From Caldimonas thermodepolymerans (GTDB lineage: Bacteria > Pseudomonadota > Gammaproteobacteria > Burkholderiales > Burkholderiaceae_C), in contig NZ_CP064338.1 of the NCBI RefSeq assembly GCF_015476235.1, positions 3,782,001 through 3,846,000 of the forward strand: a stretch of DNA of 64,000 bases, given 5' to 3'. Each line of letters starts with the position of its first letter. Within the stretch, counting starts at the first letter, position 1. Positions 8,617 to 17,389 of this stretch are shown here, piece after piece. The translations under genes were made by a program, and so were the position numbers. The notes beneath the pieces were generated by a model that searched no databases, was not told the DNA's origin, and saw only the letters and a list, made by a program, of their open reading frames with translations.

Positions 8617-9252
8617 ATGGACCTGCTCAAGCCGCTGATCGCCCTGCTGGCCATCGTCAACCCGATCGGGGTGGTGCCCTTCTTCATCCACTTCACGCAG
8701 GGCTTCACGCCCGCGCAGCGGCGCAACACCATCCGCGTGGCGTCCTTCACCGCCTTCATGGTGGTCTCGGTCAGCGCGCTGGCGGGCCTGAAGATCATCC
8801 AGTTCTTCGGGATCTCGATCGCCTCGTTCCAGGTCGGCGGCGGCATGCTGCTGCTGATCAGCTCGCTGCAGATGCTGCAGGCCCAGCCGGCCGAGACGCG
8901 CAAGGAGGACGTGGCCGAGGGCGCCACACGCGCCGACGCGGGCGCCAGCATCGCGGTGGTGCCGCTGACCATCCCGCTGCTGACCGGCCCGGCAACCATC
9001 TCGACCATGGTGATCTACGCCCAGCAGACCAGCCACTGGTGGGAGCTGGGCGTGCTGGTCGGCTACGGGGTGGTGATCGGCGCGGCGGCCTTCCTCGCGC
9101 TGTCGGCGGCCGGGCGGATCGCACGGCTGCTGGGGCAGACCGGCATCAACATCATGACCCGGCTGATGGGCCTGATCCTGGCCGCGCTGGCGGTGGAGAT
9201 CATGGCCGACGGGCTGGTCCAGCTGTTCCCGGTGCTGGCCGGCACGAGCTGA
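8617..9252 (+). CDS. MarC-family integral membrane protein
   Basis: The protein has 211 residues with six predicted membrane helices. The family hallmark N-P-I-G-V-V-P-F-F near residue 15 is repeated in inverted form as P-L-L-T-G-P-A-T-I-S in the second half. MarC (UPF0056) proteins are inner-membrane proteins once linked to multiple antibiotic resistance, but no transport activity is established. The gene follows the SDR gene by 12 bases and is probably co-transcribed with it. The basic segment R-K-E-D-V-A-E-G between helices 3 and 4 should be cytoplasmic. Confidence 0.9.
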   Translation: MDLLKPLIALLAIVNPIGVVPFFIHFTQGFTPAQRRNTIRVASFTAFMVVSVSALAGLKIIQFFGISIASFQVGGGMLLLISSLQMLQAQPAETRKEDVAEGATRADAGASIAVVPLTIPLLTGPATISTMVIYAQQTSHWWELGVLVGYGVVIGAAAFLALSAAGRIARLLGQTGINIMTRLMGLILAALAVEIMADGLVQLFPVLAGTS

Positions 9253-9266
9253 AAAGCCGCTGCGCC

Positions 9267-9644
9267 TCAGCGGGCCTTGCGGCGGCCGGCGGCGCGCTGC
9301 CAAGGCGGCGGGGCGTCGCAGCGGTGCCTGATGCGCAGGATCGCATCCGCGGCCAGCCGCGCGGCCTGCGCCGCCTCGCGCTGCGGCGAGCAGCACAGCC
9401 CGGCGCGACGGTAGTGCAGGTTCTCGTACAGCTCGCGCGCGGCCGGAAAATCGTCCAGCAACTCGTACAGGGCACGGTCGGCCCGCACGGCCGCCAGTGC
9501 TTCGGTCAGGCACTGCACGATGAACAGGTACTGCTCGGCGTCCGCCCCGTCGACGCCGCACTCCAGCCGCTCGAGGCGGCGCGCCAGCATGTAGACCACC
9601 GCCAGGCGGGCGGGGACGTCGGGGATGCCGTAGAGAGGGTCCAT
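9267..9644 (-). CDS. Conserved hypothetical protein, 125 residues
   Basis: A small soluble protein beginning MDPLYGIPDVPARLAVVYML, mostly helical, with a basic C-terminus (R-R-K-A-R). It has no motif I recognise. An upstream ATG at 9689 would add 15 residues (MPTIDIAPHSLPVPA), and I prefer the internal start because the extension looks non-coding. It converges on marC with a 14-base gap. Strong GC bias at third codon positions supports real coding. Confidence 0.6.
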   Translation of the reverse strand: MDPLYGIPDVPARLAVVYMLARRLERLECGVDGADAEQYLFIVQCLTEALAAVRADRALYELLDDFPAARELYENLHYRRAGLCCSPQREAAQAARLAADAILRIRHRCDAPPPWQRAAGRRKAR

Positions 9645-9689
9645 GGCGGGGACGGGCAGGGAGTGGGGGGCGATGTCGATTGTGGGCAA

Positions 9690-10229
9690 GGACGCGCGCC
9701 CCGAACGCCGGAACAGACCCGCTTTCGCCGACCTTGTAACCGCGCCGCGGGCATGCCGCTTGCCTCATGCCCCGTTGTCGTGGCGCCGCCGACGCGCAGG
9801 CGCCGGGACGGCGGCGGGCCCGGCAAGTTGTCAGAACCGACAGGTGCCCGGCCCAGGCGCTTTGCCGAGAATCGCACACAGGCACCTTTCAGGGAGAAAA
9901 AGCAGCCGGTTTCCTGCCGGATGCCGGGCGTGGTCGCATACGACACCTGCGTCATGGGCTTTCCATGACGCAGGTGGCGGCTCGCCGAGCGTTGCTCCAA
10001 GGGGTTCCCCCGCCCCGACCCGCCTCCACGTCCTCCGCTGCCCCAGCCCCTGCTTACGGGCCTCGCAACTTCTCACGCTTTGCGTGCCTGAACGGCCCGC
10101 ACGCAGCGTTCATTTGCGCTTCTTGCTTTGCGTTACAGGCACACCCCCGGGGTGTCCCCGATGCTGCCGGTATCTTGCCGGCACCGCGGCCCGCCTGGCG
10201 GCCGCCGGCATCGAATCGGAAAGAACACA
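9690..10229. other. 540-base gene-free stretch upstream of the beta-helix lipoprotein
   Basis: The open frames here are weak and do not resemble proteins. The notable content is a perfect inverted repeat at 9944-9976 (listed separately) and a C-rich, purine-poor tract from about 10000 to 10060. The promoter of the gene at 10230 must lie here, but I cannot assign -35/-10 boxes with confidence. Confidence 0.5.
9944..9976. promoter_or_regulatory. Perfect 14-bp inverted repeat with 5-base loop
   Basis: CACCTGCGTCATGG and CCATGACGCAGGTG are exact reverse complements separated by GCTTT. There is no T-run after it, so it is not a classical terminator. It sits about 250 bases upstream of the lipoprotein gene and could be an RNA hairpin in a long leader, a protein-binding palindrome, or the residue of a mobile element. 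Confidence 0.6.
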
Positions 10230-12341
10230 ATGAAGTTGCGTCGTTGGGAATGGCAGGGCGCGGCCCTGGCCGCGATGTTGAGTCTGGCCGCTTGCGGCGG
10301 CGGTGGCGGAGGCGGCGACGAGCTCGCCCCGGCACCGCTGCCCGAGCAGCCCACGGGCCCGGCCCGGCCGCCGGCCCCCAGCCCGTATCCCAGTCCGTCT
10401 CCTGCCCCGTCCCCTGCCCCTGCACCTGCCCCGGCCGGGCCCGATACCGTGGCGCCCTCCACGCCCGCCAACCTCGAGGCGCGCGCGACCGCGTCCAGCC
10501 AGGTCGCGCTGTCCTGGACCGCGAGCACCGACAACGTCGGCGTGACCGGCTACCGCGTCGAGCGCTGCCAGGGCGCCGGCTGCAGCAGCTACACCCAGGT
10601 GGCCACGCCCACGGGCACCAGCTACAGCGACACCGGGCTGCTGCCCGGCACGAGCTACGGCTACCGGGTGCGCGCCCGCGATGCGGCGGGCAACCTGAGC
10701 GCCCCGGCCACGGCCAGCGCCACGACGCCGGCCTCCAGCAGCGGCGGCGCGAACGCGACCGTCGCCGGCACGGTCAGCACGCCCTACCCGACGCTGCACC
10801 ACATCACGATCGACTGGCCGGTCACCGGCGATGCCAACCAGAACGGCGTGGTCACGGTGCGCTACCGCAAGCAGGGCGACGGCACCTGGCGCCAGGGCCT
10901 GCCGCTGCGCCGCGTGCCCACCGGCAGCAACGCCGGGTTCTCGTGGGCCAACCGGCACTCGGGCAGCCTGTTCGACCTGCAGCCGGGCACCACCTACGAG
11001 ATCGAGCTGACGCTGACCGACCCGGACGGCGGCTCGACCACCCGCACCGTCACCGCGACCACGCGCAGCGTGCCCGCGCCGGCCGCCTCGGCCACCGTCA
11101 AGCAGGTCACGCCGGCCACCTTCGCCAGCGCCCTCAACAACGCCCAGCCGGGCGACATCCTGCAGCTGGCCGCGGGCACCTACAACGCCTTCACCGTGCC
11201 CAGGAGCGGCACGGCCGGCAAGCCCATCGTGATCCGCGGCACCAGCGGCGCGGTGGTCAACGGCAACATCGACCTGTTCAGCCAGCACCACGTGCACCTG
11301 GAGGGGCTGACGGTCAACGGCCGCATCCGCTTCAACAGCAGCAACCACGTCGCGATCATCCGCTGCACGATCAACGCGCAGGGCGACGGCATCGTCTCCT
11401 TCCTGCGCTCGGAGAACGCCTACATCGCCGACAACGTCGTCACCGGCCGCACCACCTGGGCCGAGAGCTCGCTGGGCGTCAACGGCAACAACGTCGGCGA
11501 AGGCATCCTGGTCACCGGCCCCGGCCACGTGATCATGAACAACCGCGTGCGCGGCTTCCGCGACGGCATCTCCTTCCTGGAGCAAGGCGAGGCGGTGGAC
11601 CAGTACAGCATCGACGTGCTGAACAACGACATCAGCAACGCCGCCGACGACGGCATCGAGGCCGACTACTGCTTCCACAACTGCCGCATCCTGCGCAACC
11701 GCATCACCAACGCGTTCGTCGGCATCTCGTCGCAGCCAAGCCTGGGCGGGCCGACCTACCACGTGCGCAACGTCATCTACAACGCCGTGCTGGGCGCCTT
11801 CAAGCTCAACAACACCAGCACCGGCGACGTGCTGCTGCACAACACGGTGGTCAAGAGCGGGGACGGCTTCGGCGTCTACGCCGGCGTGCCGGTGCGGCAC
11901 CTGTACACGCGCAACAACCTGTTCATCGGCGGCCCGGGCGGCAACTACGGCGGCTACAGCACCGGCAGCGGCCTGGTCGCCTCGCTCGACACGCTGGACA
12001 CCGCCACCGCCTCGCTGGACCACGACGGCTACGGCTCGACCACCGGCCGCTTCGAGGCGCGCATCGGCAGCGCCCGCATCAGCAGCCTGGCCCAGATGCG
12101 CAGCAGCACCACCGAGAAGAACGCCGTGCAGGTGGGCATGGACGTGTTCGCCGCCAGCGTCGCGTTCCCGTCCTCGCCGATGACCGCCTACCCCGCGCCG
12201 GACCTGCGCATCAAGGCCGGCTCGGCCGCGGCGGACGCCGGCGCCGTGCTGCCCAACATCAACGACGGCTACGGCGGCAGCGCCCCCGACCTGGGCGCCT
12301 ACGAGGCCGGCAGCGCGCTGCCGGTGTACGGCCCCCGCTGA
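10230..12341 (+). CDS. Surface lipoprotein with fibronectin-III-like domains and a right-handed beta-helix
   Basis: The protein has 703 residues. The start at 10230 is chosen because GGAAAG precedes it and a lipoprotein signal follows (MKLRRWEWQG..., lipobox L-A-A-C near residue 22). After the cysteine come a seven-glycine run and a Pro/Ser-rich linker with repeated P-S-P-A-P units to about residue 72. A fibronectin-III domain (about 75-165, with V-A-L-S-W-T and G-Y-R-V-R-A-R-D-A-A-G-N) and a second beta-sandwich (about 170-280) follow. From about 300 to 570 there are repeated short strands rich in Asn and Ile (D-N-V-V, N-N-R-V-R-G, L-N-N-D-I), typical of pectate-lyase-like beta-helices. The C-terminus has D-L-G-A-Y-E. 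It is likely outer-membrane anchored and acts on, or binds, a polysaccharide; no catalytic set could be assigned. Confidence 0.85.
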   Translation: MKLRRWEWQGAALAAMLSLAACGGGGGGGDELAPAPLPEQPTGPARPPAPSPYPSPSPAPSPAPAPAPAGPDTVAPSTPANLEARATASSQVALSWTASTDNVGVTGYRVERCQGAGCSSYTQVATPTGTSYSDTGLLPGTSYGYRVRARDAAGNLSAPATASATTPASSSGGANATVAGTVSTPYPTLHHITIDWPVTGDANQNGVVTVRYRKQGDGTWRQGLPLRRVPTGSNAGFSWANRHSGSLFDLQPGTTYEIELTLTDPDGGSTTRTVTATTRSVPAPAASATVKQVTPATFASALNNAQPGDILQLAAGTYNAFTVPRSGTAGKPIVIRGTSGAVVNGNIDLFSQHHVHLEGLTVNGRIRFNSSNHVAIIRCTINAQGDGIVSFLRSENAYIADNVVTGRTTWAESSLGVNGNNVGEGILVTGPGHVIMNNRVRGFRDGISFLEQGEAVDQYSIDVLNNDISNAADDGIEADYCFHNCRILRNRITNAFVGISSQPSLGGPTYHVRNVIYNAVLGAFKLNNTSTGDVLLHNTVVKSGDGFGVYAGVPVRHLYTRNNLFIGGPGGNYGGYSTGSGLVASLDTLDTATASLDHDGYGSTTGRFEARIGSARISSLAQMRSSTTEKNAVQVGMDVFAASVAFPSSPMTAYPAPDLRIKAGSAAADAGAVLPNINDGYGGSAPDLGAYEAGSALPVYGPR

Positions 12342-12400
12342 CAACCGGGGCTTGCGCTTCGCGCTGCAATGGGGGCTGCGCCACCGTCGCGAGGCCCCTC

Positions 12401-12883
12401 ATGCTGCTCGAAGGTTCCTGTCACTGCCAGGCGGTGCGGTTCAGCGTCGAATCGCACCAGCCCTGTCCCTTCATGCGCTGCTACTGCTCCATCTGCCGCA
12501 AGACGGCGGGGGGCGGCGGCTACGCGATCAACCTGGGTGCGGACTACCGCACGCTGAAGGTCACCGGCCGGCGCCACCTGGGCGTCTACCAGGCGCGGAT
12601 CGACGACGCCCGCGGCCGCCGCACCAGCACCGGCCAGCGCCACTTCTGCAAGCGCTGCGGCAGCGCGCTGTGGCTGTACGACCCGACCTGGCCCGAGCTG
12701 GTCCATCCGCACGCGAGCGCCATCGACACCCCGTTGCCCGCACCGCCCCAGGCCGTGCACGCGATGCTCGGCTCGCGGGCCGGCTGGGTGGAGGTGGCGG
12801 CCCGTCCGGGCGACGACTGCTTCGAGGACTGGCCGGACGTCTCGCTCGCCGCCTGGCACGAGCGGCACGGGCTGCGCCTGTGA
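12401..12883 (+). CDS. GFA-family zinc protein (glutathione-dependent formaldehyde-activating-like)
   Basis: The protein has 160 residues with the cysteine layout of the GFA fold. G-S-C-H-C is at residues 5-9, a middle group C-Y-C-S-I-C-R-K near 28-35, and F-C-K-R-C-G-S-A-L-W near 84-93. These bind structural and catalytic zinc. Family members were named for formaldehyde-glutathione condensation, but most have no proven substrate. The start at ATG 12401 removes a long out-of-register extension. It follows the beta-helix gene by 59 bases in the same direction. Confidence 0.88.
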   Translation: MLLEGSCHCQAVRFSVESHQPCPFMRCYCSICRKTAGGGGYAINLGADYRTLKVTGRRHLGVYQARIDDARGRRTSTGQRHFCKRCGSALWLYDPTWPELVHPHASAIDTPLPAPPQAVHAMLGSRAGWVEVAARPGDDCFEDWPDVSLAAWHERHGLRL

Positions 12884-13031
12884 GCGCAGTTTTTGCCGCC
12901 CCTGCGCAAGACTTGCACCCGCCGGTGCACAGGCCAGGGCGCACCGCAAGCGGCAGCGCTGCATGGCGCACCGGCATGGAATACGCTTGCGAGCACCAGA
13001 CGCTCATTCATCACAGGAGGACGACAGACCC

Positions 13032-13826
13032 ATGAAGATCGACCTCAAAGGCAGGACTGCCATCGTGACCGGCGCCACCCGCGGCATCGGCCACGCGATC
13101 GCCCGCGGGCTGCTCGATGCCGGCGCCTCGGTCGTCATCAACGCGCGCTCGCGCGACGAGGTGCACGCCGCCGTCGACACGCTGCGCCGCGGCGCGCTCA
13201 ACGTCGAGGTGCGCGGCGTGGCCGCCGACCTGGGCACGCCCGACGGCTGCGCGGCACTGGTCAAGGCCATCCCGGAGGCCGACATCCTGGTCAACAACGC
13301 CGGCATCTTCGAGCAGCGCGACTTCTTCGCCATCGAGGACGAGGACTGGCAGCGCATGTTCGACGTCAACGTGATGTCCGGCGTGCGGCTGGCCCGCCAC
13401 TACCTGCGCGGCATGTTGCAGCGCAACTGGGGCCGGGTGGTGTTCATCTCGTCCGAGTCGGCGCTGAACATCCCGGCCGAGATGGTCCACTACGGCTTCA
13501 GCAAGGCCGCCCAGCTGGCGGTCTCGCGCGGGCTGGCCAAGCTGACGCGCGGCACGCAGGTGACGGTCAACGCGGTGCTGCCCGGCCCGACCCGCACCGA
13601 GGGCGTGGAGCGCATGCTCGAGGCCATGGCGCGCGAGCGCGGCACCAGTGTCGACGAGCAGGCCGCCGCCTTCGTGCGCGAGCACCGGCCCAGCTCCATC
13701 ATCCAGCGCTTCGCCTCGCCGCAGGAAATCGCCCACATGGTGATCTACGCCTGCTCGCCGCAAGCCTCCGCCACCAACGGGGCGGCCCTGCGCGTCGAAG
13801 GGGGAATCGTCGACACGATAGGCTAG
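13032..13826 (+). CDS. SDR-family oxidoreductase
   Basis: A 264-residue short-chain dehydrogenase. The start at 13032 follows a strong AGGAGG (13015-13020). It has the cofactor motif TGATRGIG near residue 13, N-N-A-G-I near 88, catalytic serine in F-I-S-S-E-S, and the pair Y-G-F-S-K. The insert R-T-E-G-V-E-R-M-L-E-A-M after the catalytic region is the substrate lid. It is followed after 4 bases by the OB-fold gene at 13831. It differs clearly from the SDR at 7858, so the two are not a recent duplication. Substrate unknown. Confidence 0.9.
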   Translation: MKIDLKGRTAIVTGATRGIGHAIARGLLDAGASVVINARSRDEVHAAVDTLRRGALNVEVRGVAADLGTPDGCAALVKAIPEADILVNNAGIFEQRDFFAIEDEDWQRMFDVNVMSGVRLARHYLRGMLQRNWGRVVFISSESALNIPAEMVHYGFSKAAQLAVSRGLAKLTRGTQVTVNAVLPGPTRTEGVERMLEAMARERGTSVDEQAAAFVREHRPSSIIQRFASPQEIAHMVIYACSPQASATNGAALRVEGGIVDTIG

Positions 13827-13830
13827 GCCC

Positions 13831-14268
13831 ATGCACGCCCTGCCCACCCTTGCCCGGCTGGCGGTCCCGGTGATCTTCGGCGCCGCCACGCTGCTGGCAC
13901 GCGCCCAGGGCCCGGCGCTGGTCGACACGCCGCCGCCCCCGCCGCAGACCAGCGTGGCGGAAATCCGCACCGCCCCCACGCCCGGCCGCGAGATCCGCCT
14001 GCGCGGCCAGCTGGTGCGCGACCTGGGCGACGGCCTGCATTTGTTCTCCGACCCCTCGGGGACCATCCCGGTGAACGTCAACCACACCGTGCTGACGGTG
14101 GACCGCGAGGTGCGCGGCCCGCTGCCCGTGGAGGTGGTCGGCGAGCTGGACGGCCCGGCGGACGCGCCGCCCACGGTGCGCGCGCGCAGCCTGACGGTGG
14201 TGGCTCCCCCTGATGCGGCACAGCCCCCGGCTGTGCGAGACTTGCCCGCGGGAGGCAATTCACCATAA
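13831..14268 (+). CDS. YgiW/YdeI-like periplasmic OB-fold protein
   Basis: The protein has 145 residues. The N-terminal signal peptide (hydrophobic core, cleavage near L-L-A-R-A-Q) is followed by a proline run. The central part, about 45-115, has the bacterial OB-fold pattern R-E-I-R-L-R-G-Q-L-V, then F-S-D-P-S-G-T-I-P-V-N-V, then a strand with V-E-V-V-G-E-L-D. Relatives YgiW and YdeI are periplasmic stress-tolerance proteins of uncertain ligand. It is translationally close to the SDR gene (4-base gap). The match is by pattern only. Confidence 0.65.
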   Translation: MHALPTLARLAVPVIFGAATLLARAQGPALVDTPPPPPQTSVAEIRTAPTPGREIRLRGQLVRDLGDGLHLFSDPSGTIPVNVNHTVLTVDREVRGPLPVEVVGELDGPADAPPTVRARSLTVVAPPDAAQPPAVRDLPAGGNSP

Positions 14269-14328
14269 GGCCCGTGTGGCGATCGCCCCGCCCCAGCCGC
14301 TGCCGGCGCACGGGCCCAGGAGTGCACC

Positions 14329-16014
14329 GTGGCCCGGACGACCCCGCCTGAGTCCCCGACCTTCGACTACGTGATCGTCGGCGCCGGCACCGCCGGCTGC
14401 CTGCTCGCCAACCGCCTCAGCCGCGACCCGGCCGTGCGCGTGCTGCTGCTGGAGGCCGGCCGGCGCGACGACTACCACTGGATCCACATCCCGGTCGGCT
14501 ACCTCTACTGCATCGGCAACCCGCGCACCGACTGGCTCTACCACACCGAGGCCGACCCTGGCCTCAACGGCCGCACCCTGCGCTACCCGCGCGGCAAGGT
14601 GCTGGGCGGCTGCTCCAGCATCAACGGGATGATCTACATGCGCGGCCAGCGGCGCGACTACGACCACTGGGCCGCGCTGACCGGCGACGACGCCTGGCGC
14701 TGGGACCAGTGCCTGCCCTACTTCAAGCGGCACGAGAACCACTGGCGCCTCGACCCCGAGCGCCGCGACCAGGCCGGCGAGGCCTTCGCCGCGCTGCATG
14801 GCCACGGCGGCGAATGGCGCGTCGAGAAGCAGCGCCTGCACTGGGACATCCTCGACGCCTTCGCCCAGGCCGCCCAGCAGGCCGGCATCCCTGCCACCGA
14901 CGACTTCAACGGCGGCAACAACGAGGGCGTCGGCTACTTCGAGGTCAACCAGCGCGCCGGCTGGCGCTGGAACGCCGCCAAGGCCTTCCTGCGCCCGGTG
15001 TGCATGACCCGGCCCAACTTCCGGCTCTGGACCGACGCGCACGTCACCCGCCTGCTGTTCGAGCGCGACGGCGACGGCATGCTGCGCACCACCGGCTGCG
15101 AGGTGCGCACGCCCTCCGGCGTGCAGCAGGTCCGCGCGGCGCGCGAGGTGATCCTGGCCGCCGGCGCGATCGGCTCGCCACAGATCCTGCAGCTGTCGGG
15201 CATCGGACCGGCGGCGCTGCTGCACGAGCACGGCATCGAGGTCGTGCACGATTTGCCCGGCGTCGGCGAGAACCTGCAGGACCACCTGCAGATCCGCGCG
15301 GTGTATTCGGTGGAAGGCGTGAAGACGCTCAACACGCTGACGCGCCGCTGGTGGGGCAAGGCCATGATCGGGCTGGAATACGCGCTGCGCCGCACCGGGC
15401 CGATGAGCATGGCCCCCTCGCAGCTGGGCGCCTTCACCCGCTCCTCACCCGCGCACGAGTGGCCCAACGTCGAGTACCACGTGCAGCCGCTGTCGCTGGA
15501 GGCCTTCGGCGAGCCGCTGCACCCGTTCAACGCCTTCACGGCGAGCGTCTGCAACCTCAACCCGACCAGCCGCGGCCACGTGCACATCCGCTCCCCGCGC
15601 CCCGAGGACGCCCCGCGCATCCTGCCCAACTACCTCTCCACGCCCGAGGACCGCAAGGTGGCCGCCGACTCGCTGCGGCTGACGCGCCGCATCGTCGCCC
15701 AGCCCGCGCTGCAGAAATACCGCCCGCAGGAAGTCAAGCCCGGCGTGCAGTACCAGACCGACGAGGAACTGGCCCGGCTGGCCGGCGACATCGCGACGAC
15801 CATCTTCCACCCCGTGGGTACCTGCAAGATGGGCCGCCCCGACGACCCCACCGCCGTCGTCGACCCGCGCCTGCGCGTGCGCGGCGTGCGCGGCCTGCGC
15901 GTGATCGACGCCAGCGTGATGCCGACCATCACCAGCGGGAACACCAATTCGCCGACGCTGATGATTGCGGAGAGGGGGGCGGAGTGGATACTAAACAATA
16001 ATCCACTAGAGTGA
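14329..16014 (+). CDS. GMC-family flavoprotein oxidoreductase (choline dehydrogenase-like)
   Basis: The protein has 561 residues. The start is GTG 14329, with CAGGAG seven bases before it. It has the FAD dinucleotide motif GAGTAG at 18-23, then L-L-E-A-G, and the GMC signature V-L-G-G-C-S-S-I-N-G-M near 91. The C-terminal catalytic motif has a histidine in F-H-P-V-G-T-C-K-M-G and an asparagine in G-N-T-N-S-P. Enzymes of this type oxidise alcohols, including choline, aliphatic and polyethylene-glycol alcohols; the substrate is not clear and there is no betaine aldehyde dehydrogenase nearby. It is the last chromosomal-type gene before low-GC mobile DNA starts at about 16015. Confidence 0.9.
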   Translation: MARTTPPESPTFDYVIVGAGTAGCLLANRLSRDPAVRVLLLEAGRRDDYHWIHIPVGYLYCIGNPRTDWLYHTEADPGLNGRTLRYPRGKVLGGCSSINGMIYMRGQRRDYDHWAALTGDDAWRWDQCLPYFKRHENHWRLDPERRDQAGEAFAALHGHGGEWRVEKQRLHWDILDAFAQAAQQAGIPATDDFNGGNNEGVGYFEVNQRAGWRWNAAKAFLRPVCMTRPNFRLWTDAHVTRLLFERDGDGMLRTTGCEVRTPSGVQQVRAAREVILAAGAIGSPQILQLSGIGPAALLHEHGIEVVHDLPGVGENLQDHLQIRAVYSVEGVKTLNTLTRRWWGKAMIGLEYALRRTGPMSMAPSQLGAFTRSSPAHEWPNVEYHVQPLSLEAFGEPLHPFNAFTASVCNLNPTSRGHVHIRSPRPEDAPRILPNYLSTPEDRKVAADSLRLTRRIVAQPALQKYRPQEVKPGVQYQTDEELARLAGDIATTIFHPVGTCKMGRPDDPTAVVDPRLRVRGVRGLRVIDASVMPTITSGNTNSPTLMIAERGAEWILNNNPLE

Positions 16015-16586
16015 AAGAGTCGCAACAACGACCCGCCACCCAGCATACGATTCCATAGATCGCCATGAGAAATTTTACAGCGCTCTTCCTGACCACACTG
16101 GCTACCAACGGCTTCTTTTGCGAGAAGCGATAAGTGCTCCGCCCTTGCAAAACTCGCAGCCACAATATATGAGAACAGACAGTCCATCAACGAATATCAG
16201 ATGCTTCGCGGAATGGAGCACAAGTCCGCAGCTGTAGACTTCGCATTTATTAGGCCATTCTCTGGAATCGCTTATGGCGTAAACAAATCGCCCCCTCCAG
16301 ATTTCAAGCAGCGACCGAGAAATTCTGCAGACGCCTTGAAGCCGCCCTACCCTCTTAACAAGCTCATACCGCAGCAATCGGAATCCATCATGTGATTCGC
16401 CGGTTAGTCAGGCGAACATGATCAATGTGTTTCGTCAAACCGGGGACACTGCCACCTCACTACGGCGACATTTCGAAAAGACCGACAGCAAGAACGATTA
16501 TGGCGACCGTCTCGCAGCCGACTTCTTGCTCTTGTTATCAGAACTGCGGTTTTCGGAGGCCTTCAACAACTTACCAGACTCCTACT
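16015..16586. other. Low-GC foreign stretch with no convincing gene
   Basis: Base composition drops sharply after the GMC stop and codon bias is lost. The best open frame is 16418-16636 (+), 72 residues starting MINVFRQTGDTATSLRRHFE. It runs through the IS5-type end at 16587, so only about its first 56 residues precede the element and it looks like a truncated gene. Other short frames on both strands have no recognisable features. I read this as decayed imported DNA. Confidence 0.5.
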
Positions 16587-16775
16587 TCGTCGGCCCTGCA
16601 AAACGCCCTGAAGCCGCATGGACACTGAGTTGGTGAGGTGATGTTGCGGGGTTGGAACTCCCGAAGATGAATCGGCTCGATGCGAATTTCTGGGAGTTTG
16701 GAGACGGATTTCGATGAGCACGCCGGACTTTTTCCGCGCCCGACTGGACCAGATGATCGACCTGCGCCACCCGCT
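16587..16775. mobile_element. Truncated left end of the IS5-family element
   Basis: These 189 bases are essentially identical to the left end of the complete element at 19856 onward. They include the terminal GCCCTGCAAAACGCC, the untranslated leader and the first 23 or so codons of the transposase (MSTPDFFRARLDQ...). Identity stops at the point where an ISL3 end begins (16776), so an ISL3 element inserted here and the rest of this IS5 copy was lost. It is in the same orientation as the complete copy 3.3 kb away. Confidence 0.9.
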
Positions 16776-16851
16776 GGCTCCATGTCGTTTCGTGTGGAAA
16801 GCAACACTGTCACTGGGGCATCGCCGGCGCGAATGGGCTGGCCGGCAGGTG
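16776..16851. mobile_element. Truncated left end of the ISL3-family element
   Basis: These 76 bases match the left end of the element at 1014-1089 base for base, including the inverted repeat and the last codons of the transposase gene (P-A-S-P-F-A-P-A-M-P-Q). The match stops abruptly at 16851. The segment directly after it (16852-16870, GGCTCTATGCCGTTTTGTG) resembles another ISL3-type terminal repeat with three mismatches, so two related ends may abut here. Confidence 0.9.
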
Positions 16852-16873
16852 GGCTCTATGCCGTTTTGTGAGG

Positions 16874-16931
16874 CCTAACGCCCTGAATTCAGCCGACGCC
16901 GTAGGCGGTCGGCTGCGATAAATAGTTAGAA
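16874..16931 (-). other. attC site of the lipoprotein gene cassette
   Basis: The segment is bounded by the complementary cores GCCTAAC (left) and GTTAGAA (right), with an imperfect palindrome between (AGCCGAC...GTCGGCT). It lies immediately after the stop of the lipoprotein gene read leftwards. It differs in sequence from the two aadA-type sites further right. This is the outer end of the cassette array as preserved. Confidence 0.85.
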
Positions 16932-16934
16932 TCC

Positions 16935-17366
16935 TTATTTTGCTTCTTCTTGTTTTACATCGGCCGTTGCTGGTAATTCGTTCTTGGTTTCTATTGTTTT
17001 TGCCGGAGCAATAATTCCGGGACATTTTTTAGATATCGCTGCCTGCTGAATTGCATCATATTCTCCTTTAAGTCGGGCGTATTCCGCCTCTTGTTGCTTT
17101 GTTCCGCCAAGTGCAAAAAGTGCTGGCCAAAATAAAATCATGCCAACGCCAGCAATTGCTTTATCGTTAGAGGCAGCTTCGTCTAAGCGTGCACCAAGTT
17201 GGGTTACGCGTGCTTGAACTCTTTGTGACTCACTAATCAACTGTTCGCAATCGTATGATTGGTACTGTAAAGGAGAAACAGAAACTGCTGCAATATCTTT
17301 TGATGCTGTAGAGCAGCCAGCAAGAACCATGGTCATGGCGAGTGTCGAGGCGATAAATTTTTTCAT
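16935..17366 (-). CDS. Cassette-encoded small lipoprotein, function unknown
   Basis: The protein has 143 residues with a lipoprotein signal (MKKFIASTLAMTMVLAGCST, lipobox L-A-G-C). The mature part contains S-Y-D-C-E-Q-L, a helical stretch with R-V-T-Q-L-G-A-R-L-D-E-A, a short hydrophobic segment G-M-I-L-F-W-P-A-L-F-A-L-G-G, and a late cysteine (K-K-C-P-G). Similar small lipoproteins are frequent passengers of gene cassettes. Its codon use is far more AT-rich than the chromosome. The gene lies between attC sites 16874-16931 and 17390-17448, so it is one complete cassette read leftwards. Confidence 0.85.
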   Translation of the reverse strand: MKKFIASTLAMTMVLAGCSTASKDIAAVSVSPLQYQSYDCEQLISESQRVQARVTQLGARLDEAASNDKAIAGVGMILFWPALFALGGTKQQEAEYARLKGEYDAIQQAAISKKCPGIIAPAKTIETKNELPATADVKQEEAK

Positions 17367-17389
17367 GATAAGTTACAGGGTTGAAAAAA

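Noticed and set aside
10060..10229. c-di-GMP riboswitch suspected from two ACGCAAAGC-like motifs upstream of the lipoprotein
   Set aside because: The motifs are on the wrong strand for the gene and lack the flanking conserved bases of the riboswitch.
9767..12883. A 1038-codon plus-strand frame that ends in the GFA protein
   Set aside because: Only the last 160 codons are real; the rest is an out-of-phase reading of the beta-helix gene.
16201..16395. Small plus-strand frame of 64 codons in the low-GC stretch
   Set aside because: No ribosome-binding site, no domain, and a composition like neighbouring non-coding DNA.
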